From: Halichoerus grypus | Taxonomy: Eukaryota > Chordata > Mammalia > Carnivora > Phocidae | Direction: 5' to 3' | Length of the DNA stretch: 64,000 nucleotides | Assembly: GCF_964656455.1 (NCBI RefSeq) | Contig: NC_135721.1 | Coordinates: 83,432,754-83,496,753, forward strand | In this document: positions 49,490-59,315 of the stretch, piece after piece | How positions within the stretch are numbered: the stretch's first letter is position 1 | How the letters are laid out: every line of letters starts with the position of its first letter | Notes under the pieces: generated by a model | What the model was told of the DNA's origin: nothing | What the model saw: only the letters and a program-made list of their open reading frames with translations | The model's database searches: none | Program-made: the position numbers and the translations under genes

Positions 49490-49710
49490 GGTGGCCTAGC
49501 TTCATGGATAAGAGCAGAGACCCCAAAGTCAGCCTGAGTTTGAGTTCCAGACCTGCTGTTTGCTAGCGATGGAAACTTCAGCAAGGTAACCTGCTATTTC
49601 TCTGTACCCTTATCTATGAGGATAAAAACAGGAAGTGTCTTGACACTTTTGAGAGGATTCAAGGAGTTACTACTTTGTATGAAGTGCTTAGAACAGTAAT
49701 TGCAGTGTGT
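49490..49710 (+). repeat. MIR SINE
   Basis: GGATAAGAGCAGAGACCCCA, CTGAGTTTGAGTTCCAGACC, CAAGGTAACCTGCTATTTCT and AAGTGCTTAGAACAGTAATT follow the MIRb order over nearly its whole length. A (TG)n stretch follows. Confidence 0.85.
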
Positions 49711-50135
49711 GATTGTGTGTGTGTCTGTGTGTGTTCATGGATAAACTAATCACTAAAGAAAATACGATTTTAGCTTTTGTACTTATAAATCAAGTACTTA
49801 ACATCCATCAGAAATATGTTGAATCCTAATACCCAAAAGTTATTTCAAATTGATAATTTAACCTCTAGAATCCAAAACACATTTCAAAATCTTTGTAAAA
49901 TATACAAAGTATTTTAATTACATGTAATCAAATCTGACTTTAGTACTCTAAAATTGAGTGCATGAGATACCACATTATTCCCTATAACCACCCAGATTAC
50001 ACCTTTCCCACTCAGGAATAATAATAATTGCCATTACTATTATTCTAACTTGTTCCACTCTGTCTTTTTAGCTATCTCAATTTTAGAACGTACAGAATAA
50101 AGGAAGCGGCAATCATGAGAAGTCTATCCACCTGC

Positions 50136-50493
50136 ACTCCGCAATATGGCAGTCACTAGCCTCACGGGGCTCCTGGCCACTCCAAAGAAAGAAGGAACGT
50201 GATGTGCCCTCAATGCAGAATACATGCCCGATTTCAAAGACTGCACACAAAGAAAACAATGTAAATTATCTCACTTATAAGGCTTTACACTGATTACATG
50301 TAGAAATAAAAATATTTTAGATCTCTTGGGTAAAATAAAAAATATTATAAAAATTGATTTTTTTTTTACATTTTTACATAATTTTACAAAATTTACATAA
50401 TTTTTAACATTTTTAACGTGGCTACATTGAAAATTATGTCCGTGGCTCCCATCTGTGGCCCGCAGTAGATTTCAACAGAACAGCACTGCTCTT
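50136..50493 (+). mobile_element. hAT-like DNA element, second copy
   Basis: CAATATGGCAGTCACTAGCC, GATTTCAAAGACTGCACACA, ACACTGATTACATGTAGAAA, CTTGGGTAAAATAAAAAATA, GTGGCTCCCATCTGTGGCCC and ATTTCAACAGAACAGCACTG. Same family as 27,312-27,875. An internal poly-T and TTTACAT repeats (50,357-50,418) have expanded. Confidence 0.7.
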
Positions 50494-50561
50494 GATAATT
50501 GGTTCAAAGGGTATCTGCAGGGACACACGCCACAGGAGAGCAGACACACAGGACGTTCTGC

Positions 50562-50825
50562 ACCCACGCTCTCCTCCTCCCACAGGGGCATGCACAGTTC
50601 TGAGGTGCACGGCTAGAGGTATGCATGACCCACGCTCTCCTCCTCCCACAGGGGCATGCACAGTTCTGAGGTGCAGGGCTAGAGGTATGCATGACCCACG
50701 CTCTCCTCCTCCCACAGGGGCATGCACAGTTCTGAGGTGCAGGGCTAGAGGTATGCATGACCCACGCTCTCCTCCTCCCACAGGGGCATGCACAGTTCTG
50801 AGGTGCAGGGCTAGAGGTATGCATG
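50562..50825. repeat. Minisatellite, four copies of a 66-bp unit
   Basis: Units start at 50,562, 50,628, 50,694 and 50,760, each opening ACCCACGCTCTCCTCCTCCC. The copies are nearly identical; copy 1 differs by a C for G in the GTGCACGGC segment. Because 66 is 22 codons, frames without stops persist across all copies on both strands (129, 132 and 106 residues), which is an arithmetic effect and not evidence of a protein. The near-identity points to recent expansion or homogenisation. Confidence 0.97.
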
Positions 50826-50929
50826 ACGCCACCGGTATAAGGGGTAACAGGGAATCAACTCCAATGGACAGAAGTCTTTGAAACGAAGGTGATTATAAAC
50901 TTCGGTACTGTTACCACAGTTAGCAAAGT

Positions 50930-51176
50930 GCCATTCAGGGTCCAGCCACCGATGACTGCAGTGGTTCAGGGTACGGGGCGGAGTCATTCTGTGGGCAGAA
51001 AAGAGAGGGCACACAAGGACACAGCTGGAAGGTGCCCTTCCACAAGCCAGGACTGATTTGGCCTGCCCTTTGATCTCGGACTTCCCAGCTTCCAGACGTG
51101 TGAGAAATAAATTTCTGTTGTGCCCCCAGCCTGTGCGGTTCTGTTACGGCATCCAGAGCAGACTGATACACACAGT
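50930..51176 (+). mobile_element. MLT1-type LTR, 3' part
   Basis: TGATCTCGGACTTCCCAGCT, TCCAGACGTGTGAGAAATAA, ATTTCTGTTGTGCCCCCAGC and GGTTCTGTTACGGCATCCAG match the end of MLT1 LTRs. The 5' half is poorly preserved and lies close to the minisatellite. Confidence 0.8.
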
Positions 51177-53330
51177 AAGCAAGAACAAGCACACTTCAAC
51201 TTGCAGACGCTTTCCAGGGTAATGCTGGCTCCTAGCAATGAATCGAGGACAAAAGTTTAACTCAAACTGCTCACTGAAACGGTATGCCCTGAAATGGCTC
51301 ACCTTCAAAGAGTCTACTCACACAGAGACTCTGCTCCCACCGCTATCTGCTCCCACCTGCCACACGGCAAAGGCATCCACGCAAGGTCTGTCATGCTCTG
51401 CATCCTTAGTGCGACGTGCTAGCAGATCAGCAGCCTTACAGAAACATCTATCCAGCACCCTTCTGGGGTTCCCCAGCTACTGCCTGCTTAGCCACACAGC
51501 TAAGGGCCACAGGGCTCTCCAACAGGACGGACTTACCCTCAAGTTCAAGCTCTGTCCTCCTTGGTACTGGCCCTGAGCTCTAGTCTCCTCACACAGAAAT
51601 AAGGGCCAGAGCCCATTTTACCGTGTTATTTCAAATATGAAACAGGATGGCACATGTGGAAAGCAATTTGTAAACTATAAATTAACATACAAGTATTAAC
51701 ACCAATTATTTCTATCTGCCTATGGCACTTTGGATCTTCATTAACCACTGACCAGCAAAACTATCAAGAGGAAACTGCAATATTTCAATTCGGAATGTAC
51801 TTGAAGCTTCTTCTCTTAAAAACATGAAAAATACAAAGGGGACAAAAAAGTAAGGTGGAGCCAACGACCAAGCCAGGATAACAAAGGCTTCACCCCGAGT
51901 TTCCAGTTCACGTTGGCACACACAATCCACTGAAAAGCATATGGAGCCAAACCTCCAGGTGGTAATGCAACTGGGTTTGTTTTTTGTTTTGCTTTTTGTT
52001 TGTTTTGTTTTGTTTTTTAAGTTTAGCTGCAGGACTAGAAATGATTCATTTGACCAAGAATTTACCAACTAGAGAGGCCACCAGGCCAAATTCACCCATT
52101 GTCTGGACATCCTGGGGCCAAAACCTTCCACAATGTCACAGGTTCTGAGCAGATGTACAAAGATCCTGGAGATCTTTTATTACTCACATCTCAGTGGGAA
52201 CCTAGAGCCCTAATAACTCGACAGACTCAGAACTCAATATTCATGTGTTTAGTCAGTATTTGCTGGGAACCATGTGTATAAGGTATGAACACAAGAAACC
52301 ATAGGGCAGATCGTAACGTGTGTGTGCGCACGTGTTCGGGGCGTGGGGGGGGTGGGTTATAACTTGCTAATGTTGATTACACCTTCAGAAATAGACATAC
52401 TTTGGGATCTGTTCAAAGTAAAATGCAGGAAAAGAAAGAACAGTCTAATTTTTAAAACTGTGTTACTAAAGTGGCCTAAAGAAATAGGAAACTATTTTTA
52501 CTTTAGCTGCATACTTTTGATAACTGCTTAAAGGCTGTCTTGACCTCCTTCTAAGTTGTCTGAACTCAAGCATTTAACAACATACATGATAGCATTTTTT
52601 TAGCGTAGGCCCTTTGAAAACATGCCATGAAGGGTTTCCATCACTCATCTGAAGAAAGAGAAACAATTTGGAAGCGCCATTTGCTATCCCTCTGGATGGG
52701 AAAACTAATTCCCTAAGCCTCTGGGGTGAGTCGTGGGGAGTTTCCAGTTCATTTGTGAAAAAAAAGTTCAGCTTACTAGTTTTCCCAAACATTGTCCACT
52801 GCCCTCCCCTGCAGATCCAGCAAGCAATTTTCAGCTCCTCAGCTAGCCAGCCTCATTCTGAATGATGGAGAACCATGTCCCCGAGACCCCCCCCCAGCGC
52901 ACGCTGCAAGTCAGTCTGGGCTGTTAGAAGCATGTGTATCCCAGAGAGCAACACAGCCTCATTTAGCCAGGGCAAATTAAGCTAATGCAACTTATCAAGT
53001 AAAGGACTCTAGGTTATTCCAGGCAATCAGGGAGTCTTTAGGGTATTTCAAAAGGTTATTGAGTTTGTGCGCACGTAAGGAAGATTTCCGGTGTATTTAA
53101 TATGGATGATAATGCCTTTCTCAAATACTATGTACATTAAGATCTGCTGTTGGTTGGAAAACCTCAATAATCCCCAAATGCAAATGACAGGGCAGGGTCA
53201 CAGATTTCAGGGAAGAAGAGAATTTAAGCATATAGCATGTAATAAAGCAAAACTCAAAGCCTGGGAACTGAGCACAGCTATTAGAAATGTGCCTTACACA
53301 AGCCCCACCCATTTAAAAGGGGTCAGTTTA
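51177..53330. other. No gene recognised
   Basis: Intron-like DNA with a (TTTTG)n run near 51,978-52,016 and a G-run near 52,345. No splice-flanked exon was seen. Confidence 0.45.
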
Positions 53331-53430
53331 GGGGCACCTGGCTGGCTCAGTTGGCACAGCATGGGACTTCTGATCTCGGGGTTGTGAGTTCCAGCCGCAC
53401 ATTGGGTGTAGAGATTACTTACAAATAGAA
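53331..53430 (+). mobile_element. Short tRNA-like SINE with (CATA)n tail
   Basis: GGGGCACCTGGCTGGCTCAG head and GTGAGTTCCAGCCGCAC B-box region, then GGGTGTAGAGATTACTTA. The tail has become a (CATA)n tract at 53,431-53,452. Confidence 0.87.
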
Positions 53431-53452
53431 CATACATACATACATACATAAA

Positions 53453-54929
53453 TGGCCCATTTCTCCACAAGTGGGCAGAGGTGGGTGATGGAGCGGTCAG
53501 TTCTACCGGTGGTGATCTGCCACCCAATTTCATCCTAAATTCCATGATCAATACCGTGGTGTGTTTAGGTAGCAGCTGAGAAGCTCTGAGCCCAGGTGAG
53601 GCCTACCGGACAGCAAACAGAGTCAAGCACCTCCACAAGCTCCGCACTGCTTAAACTTCTCAATTTCAGCCTCCAAGTCGCTGCAGCCAGAAGACCACAA
53701 ACATCCGGCCTTTTTCTCCCATCAAAAGTACATCTAACCAACCTCAGGGGAAGAAATAATTAAGGTAGGATTTTCCCTTGTTGGTCACTGCTTCACCAGC
53801 ACGGTTAACACCTATTTCTTGGGAAATCCCTGTTCCAAACACCTACATCAGCAGCCCCACCTCCCAGTTAAACCCATTTCCTCTCCATGCATCCACTAAA
53901 TACCACCATTCTCTTTCTATACATATAAACGCCGCACATGCTTGAATCCTGTTAATTTACCCACCTATCTAGGAACACCTGGTAAGTTCATCAGGAGAGT
54001 GTTGGGAAGCAAAGTTTCCATCTGTTTTGATAAGTTAAAGTAGCCCTGGTTAATTTCAGTTCCATTCATTTTAAGACTTGAAAAGCACTGGGGCTAACAA
54101 TATCAAATGAAATGGTATGAAACACACCCGAATTACTCTCATTCCTACCCAAATCCCTTCCCAGAAGCCAGGAGAAGCCAGGGCTGGGCCTGAACCAGGA
54201 AGGGCCTCTCCTACCTGCAGGTCCTGGGCTAAGCCAATGCCCACTGGCCTCTGTGGTTCAGTTTCTGTTTGGGCCAATGGAACGAGGGGGCCTGCAAGAT
54301 TTTTAGGTTGCTGGGGCCCAGCACTGGGGCCTGCTCATCCCATTATGCAGACACAAACTTGGCAGATTCAACCTTAAACCTGTTGGCAAAATAAACAAAA
54401 CCAAATAAAGGGGAAACCGCCAACCGGAATTGTCTGAAGTGACAGAGGCCCACTATACTCGTTCCTGCTTTGTCCCTGAAGCTGTTACAATGCTAAAGTC
54501 AGGTGCCTGAGGTTCATCAGTCAATGACCTCCCCACCCCCCCAGCCCCACTCCCCCCCCCCCGCATCCCGCGCAGACCTTCCAGGGCGATCCTTATTGTC
54601 TACAAATTAAAGCGTTTTGCAAATTAGATACCTCCACACAATGCCACGCTAACTGCGCTCACAAGGGAGTTACCTCCAGTGCCTTAAAAATCACACACCG
54701 AATTCTTCCAGAACCACTTGGTGGTTAAATCGCCCTGAATAAACCAAGAGGACAGAGCGATGTGAGAAACTTTCTTTCAGGTGGCTGTAAGAGAGTCATG
54801 TAAATCTGGGACAGGACGCAGAGCCTGGAACCCATCACAAAGCGCCCCTCGCCCAGGCGAGGATCTCCTTTATGCGATGTGACAGCAGCTTTGTGCGGGA
54901 TCATAAATAGTTGCCATAAACACAGTTAA
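53453..54929. other. Proximal intron of the CpG-island gene (inferred)
   Basis: No repeat was clearly identified except a C-rich run at 54,535-54,562. 54,600-54,920 is moderately conserved-looking but contains no recognised exon. If the minus-strand gene is real, this is the start of its first intron. Confidence 0.4.
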
Positions 54930-55443
54930 GTTCTCCGGGCCGAGCTCTGCCTCCCGCGTCCGCGCGCTGCGGCCGGGCGAACCGGGGCTATTCTTCCCGG
55001 AGACTCTCGCCACGGTGATCCCGGCCACCGCACGATCCCACGCCGGCCCCCGGCTCCGTGCCCGCCGCGGCCAGCCTGCAGGCCGGGCGCCCCCCGTCCC
55101 CCCCGCCTCCCCCCCGCCCCACGCGCCCGGGGGTCCCTGGCCCCGGGAACGCGCCGCTCAGGCCCCCCTGCGCCCGCCCACCCGCCCGCCGCCGGCGCCC
55201 CCGCCCCCCCCCAAGCGCCGGCCCGGAGGGGGGGGTAGGGAGCCCGGAAGGCGGGCTGGAAGGTGCGGAGCCGGGAGGTGCCGGGCAGTCGCGGCCGCGG
55301 GGGGCCAGGCCGCGGCGGGGCCGAGGGCACCGGCAGGGCGCCGAAGGCACCGGCCCCCCCGGCCCCTACCCGGGCGCGCGTGCCAATTCCGCCGCGCGGC
55401 CCAAGTTCGCGGCCCCCGCCCCGAGCCCGCGCGCAGCGCTTAC

Positions 55444-55673
55444 CTCGCCGTGGGCCGCCCGCCGACGCCGGAGGGCAGCGGCGCGGGTCCCGGGGCGGCG
55501 GCCGCTCAGCGCCCGCCCAGGCGCCGCTCTTTGTCTGCGCCGCTCCCTCCTCCCGCCGCTCGGCGGACGCTGCCGGCCCGGGCGGACCCCGCCGGCCCGG
55601 CCGCCGCGAGCCTCCCGCCGCCGAGCCCTCCCCGCCGCCCGCTCGGCCGCGCGGCTCCGGCCTGACGATCCCC

Positions 55674-55704
<31 letters not shown>

Positions 55705-55760
55705 CCCTCCCCCGGCGCGCTGCACCCGCCTCCTCCGCGCGCTTCCTCCTCCTCCTCCTC
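55444..55760 (-). other. Putative first exon (5' leader), minus strand
   Basis: On the minus strand the sequence reads GGCCCACGGCGAG then GTAAGCGC, a near-consensus donor with the last exon base at 55,444. The transcription start is not determined; 55,760 is a placeholder. No good ATG in a long frame lies upstream within the exon, so it is probably untranslated, with (CCG)n in the transcript. A second possible donor, CCCCCAG then GTGGGTG, has its last exon base at 55,846, giving an alternative upstream first exon. Confidence 0.55.
55675..55703. repeat. (CGG)n triplet repeat in the CpG island
   Basis: About 9-10 uninterrupted CGG units on the plus strand (CCG on the minus-strand transcript), inside the putative first exon or its promoter. 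A (TCC)n tract lies close by at 55,745-55,763. Confidence 0.95.
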
Positions 55761-56015
55761 CTCCCGCCGCTCCTCCCCGGCCGCGCCGCGACACCGCCCA
55801 GGGGCCGGCCCGGGCCCGCGCGCCGGGCGGGGGCCCGACACCCACCTGGGGGCGCGCAGGCAGCGCCGGGGCCCGCAGCGTGGCCGGCCTTGGCCACGGC
55901 CCGGAGACCAGGCGCTCCCGAACGGCGGGCGCCAGGGGGGTGCGCGGGGCCGGCGCCGACGGGGAGGAGAGGTCCCCGCTCCCCAAACTGCCCGCTCGGG
56001 GCGTGGGGAGCGATG

Positions 56016-57332
56016 GGGGTGAGCCAACGAGAGAGGAAATAAAGGCAGCAACTTCCAGCCTCAAGTGACTGCTGGGTGGCCTTTCCATCCTCTTTTTGTT
56101 TGATTTTCTTATCACGACGCTCTAGTTGTTTGGCGACCGGCCCCCTCCCGGAAGCATTCCCACGGCACTCTCGGCAAAGCAGGCCTGTGGTCCATCAGAA
56201 AAGTGACTTACATAAAAATGTCACTTCCTTTCTGTAATTGCTTCTGGGCATTTTAATTTATTTGCCTTGTATCTATTTACTTTCCCAAACAGACACTTTC
56301 ATACTCCATCATTCTGGTCGGAAGCACTTCTTAAGAGGAAGAGAGGAAACCCAGCCCCTGCCGCCTGCCAAGCCTGCTGTCCAGCTCAAGCGCGCCCACC
56401 AGGCAGAATCCTGGAAGGAGCTGCCAGAATGTGGGCCCCCGAAGGAATTACCACTCCTAGTGGGACTGGTCCAGTCACCTGGCCACACAGGGCCTTACCT
56501 GTAAACAAATGTGGAAGATTAAAACCCAAGACGAAGGGGAAAGACAAGTTTTCCTATAACAGGCACGTGCATCCAGATGTCTGTTCTCCAGTCTCCTTCC
56601 CATATGGCTTCCCAAAAGGAAATACTACTATTCAAATGATTCTGATTTCCTGACGGAATAGCCTGGATCCATGTTAATGAGATTCTTTCTTAGGCTCCTG
56701 GCTTCTCATTATTATTAAGGCAATAATAATTTACCCAAGGCGACAAGGCTATATCATCTGAATCATTCATCCCCTGCCTTGTTCCCAAAAGGAAGTACCC
56801 AAGTAGGGTAACCAGAACCAGTATAACTTCGAAGTCACAGGACAGTGTTTGACCATCTGCTTTTTCGACTGTGGAACCTTGTACAGGTGTTTCTTAACCA
56901 ATCTAAAATCTAACAAATGGAGAGATCATATTTACCTAGCTCCTATGTCAGTCCCTGGCACCCTTCCTGGCTATAGGGAGCACTCAGTAGGTCACTAGTT
57001 GGAAGTAGGTACAGTGTACTGAGCAGCAATGAGTCCAAGATCAGGGAATCTGGATAGCCTCCTCCTCTTTGACCTTGGGAGAAAAGATACCTCAGTCCTC
57101 CTTTTGTCTTACTAATAAGGAAAGCAGAATCATAATAAATGGTCTGGCCCAATTTTAAATTAGTTTACCCAAAATACATATAATAACATTGACCCAGTTT
57201 TTAACTTGTCTGCTTTGTAAACCACCACTGAATCATGGTTCTTGAACTCCTCTTCCTTTTTCCTTCCTTTACAAAGGTAAAGTCCCCAAGGACATTCTCT
57301 ATCTAAAACCCAATGTCCCTTTCTTAATCTTT
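56016..57332. other. Upstream flank, no gene recognised
   Basis: Upstream of the minus-strand promoter. The GGGGGTGAGCC at 56,014-56,024 could act as a plus-strand donor, giving a divergent transcript, but no downstream exon was identified. The 128-residue + frame at 56,267-56,653 has no recognisable domain. Confidence 0.4.
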
Positions 57333-57538
57333 TTTTTTTTTTTTTTTTATTTTAAAGATTTTATTTATTTGTGAGAGAGAGAATGAGAGACAGAGAGCAT
57401 GAGAGGGAGGAGGGTCAGAGGGAGAAGCAGACTCCCTGCTGAGCAGGGAGCCCGATGTGGGACTCGATCCCGGGACTCCAGGATCATGACCTGAGCTGAA
57501 GGCAGTCGCCTAACCAACTGAGCCACCCAGGCGCCCCA
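57333..57538 (-). mobile_element. CAN-SINE, inverted, perfect TSD
   Basis: Long poly-T, then the reversed body and head GCCACCCAGGCGCCCC. TSD TCCCTTTCTTAATCTTT at 57,316-57,332 and 57,539-57,555. Confidence 0.96.
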
Positions 57539-57555
57539 TCCCTTTCTTAATCTTT

Positions 57556-58259
57556 ATCCTATGCAGTTTTCAGAAGCACCTGGCATTTCTGCTATTACCT
57601 GAAATTCAGTCATCTTCATTTATCTAACACAGCTACCTTTCTGACCTTTCCACATCTGTCCCTTATAGGGCATGTTGTCCTTCCAGCATCTAACAGTAAT
57701 ATTCCCGAAGCAGAATTTGGCCCTTTGTTTTTATTCTGATATGTGCCTTTTTTTTTTTAAGAGAGTTGATCATTTTTATTTATTTATTTTTTGTATGCTC
57801 CCAGTCTGGATGTTCAGTGATTAACTCCCAGATCTGTAGCTTTAGAGAGTTCCCCAGCTTGTCGGCAGTCTCTCTGGGCAGCTCATCATCTCTTCAATAT
57901 CACCAGGTCCAGAATGAAATTTATCTCCTTCCCAAAGTAGCTCCTCCTTCACGGTCTCAGGCTTGGCCAAGAATCCACCAGGCATCTGAACTCCCGGGAG
58001 AAACTTCACTGCAATTCCATTTCTTCCTTCCCTCTTCCAAGCTCTCCCCAAGGGCAGTGAGGAGAGGGCCCTAGATGACCTTGGGATCCCTCTCAGTCTA
58101 AATCCTCATGATTCTGAGTCCTGGTGATCTTGAAACAGCTCTTTGTATCTTCTTTTTCCTTTCCAGTGGTACCTTCCAAATTTTTACATTATTACTGATA
58201 ATACTTATGAAACTTCTTTTAGTTCTTTATATATATATATATATATAAAATCTGTAACT
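57556..58259. other. No gene recognised
   Basis: Contains a 102-residue + frame (57,766-58,074) without domain and a (TA)n run at 58,226-58,246 that leads into the MIR. Confidence 0.45.
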
Positions 58260-58395
58260 CACACATGATAGTATTATCCTCATTATACACATGAAAAAAT
58301 GGAAACAGTAAGTGAAGGAACTGGGGTCAGAACTGAACATGCTTGACTCCAAAATTCGTGTTTTTTCCAGTACACCCATTACCTTCCAACTAGCC
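58260..58395 (+). repeat. MIR SINE
   Basis: ATAGTATTATCCTCATTATA, CACATGAAAAAATGGAAACA, GGAACTGGGGTCAGAACTGA and ATGCTTGACTCCAAAATTCG reproduce the MIR core and 3' part. Confidence 0.8.
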
Positions 58396-58604
58396 TCCTG
58401 TCACTCACTTCCTCCCATCTCCCAAATTTATGCTGGATATCAGTGTCACTGTAGTTTTCCTAAAAATTGCATCTATCTAGCCTCACCCCTGATCAAGAAA
58501 TAACCATGGCTCCCCATTGCCCACCACAGTTCCTCAAAAGTTCTCTGACAGCAGAAGACTTGAGCGCTTGCTTCTGAGAAAGTTGAGGAACTGAGCCCTA
58601 AGAG

Positions 58605-59040
58605 GCCTATATTCGTTTCCCTGGGACTATCTTAATAAATTACTTCAAACTGTATGGCTTAAAACACAGGAGTTTATTCTCACAGACTTCTGGAGGCGAG
58701 AGTCTGAAATCAAGGTGTCAGCATACTCTCTCAGAAGGCTCTAGGGGAGAATCCTTCCCTGTCTCTTCCAGCTTCTGGTGGCTCCAGACATGCCCTGACT
58801 TGTGGAAACATCACTCCAATCTCTGCCTCTGTCTTCCCATGGCCCGATCCCCTGTGTGTTCTGGCCCCTTCTCTCTTGCCATTGGATTTAGAGGCCTCCC
58901 CCCCACATTCCAGGATGATCCCATCTTGAGATCCTTACTTATAACAGCTACAAAGATCTTTTTTCCAAATAAGATCACATTCACAGGTTCCACATGAACA
59001 TATCTTTGGGGCCACCATTCAACATGGGGGAGACATTTCT
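58605..59040 (-). mobile_element. MLT1-type LTR (ERVL-MaLR), inverted
   Basis: TATTCGTTTCCCTGGGACTA, ATGGCTTAAAACACAGGAGT, TTATTCTCACAGACTTCTGG, GTCTGAAATCAAGGTGTCAG, CAATCTCTGCCTCTGTCTTC and AATAAGATCACATTCACAGG follow the inverted LTR order nearly end to end. Confidence 0.85.
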
Positions 59041-59163
59041 TTCAAGCTGATGTTTTGTCTGAAAATGTATCTCTCTGCATTCCACTCCATTAGTATGCCC
59101 TGTTTGTTTTACTATTGAAATGTCTTCAATAATGAAATATTGAAAGTGAAAAAGTATAAACCT

Positions 59164-59315
59164 GGGGCACCTGGGTGGCTCAGTTGATTAAGCGTCTGAC
59201 TCTTGATTTCGACTCAGGTAATGATCTCAGGGTTGGGAGATCAAGCCCCGCCATATTAAGATTCTCTCTCTCCCTCTCCCTTCCTCTCTCTCTCTCTATA
59301 ATAAAAAGAAAAAGA
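59164..59315 (+). mobile_element. CAN-SINE, internally shortened
   Basis: Head GGGGCACCTGGGTGGCTCAG, then a deletion in the GC-rich body so CCCCGCCATATTAAGATTCT leads straight to the CT tract. TSD is AAAGTATAAACCT (59,151-59,163) against AAAGGTGTAAGCCT. Confidence 0.92.

Larger units (their letters stand above)
54930..56015 (-). promoter_or_regulatory. CpG island and promoter
   Basis: About 1.1 kb of extremely GC-rich, CpG-dense DNA with sharp edges against AT-rich flanks. It contains many GC-box-like GGGCGG/CCGCCC motifs and no evident TATA box, as in broad CpG promoters. It also holds (CGG)n and (TCC)n triplet tracts and a strong minus-strand donor. Direction is inferred from that donor. 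Overlapping 120-336 residue frames on both strands are products of the base composition and are not called as genes. Confidence 0.85.

Noticed and set aside
50434..50881. Repeat-protein genes of 22-residue units
   Set aside because: The frames follow from a unit length of 66 bp. They exist on both strands, and no promoter or splice sites were seen.
54926..56115. Very long frames (up to 336 residues) on both strands in the CpG island
   Set aside because: Overlapping frames on both strands rich in Arg/Ala/Pro/Gly are expected where stop codons are rare. The 323-residue minus frame begins with GTG rather than ATG, and no family is recognisable.
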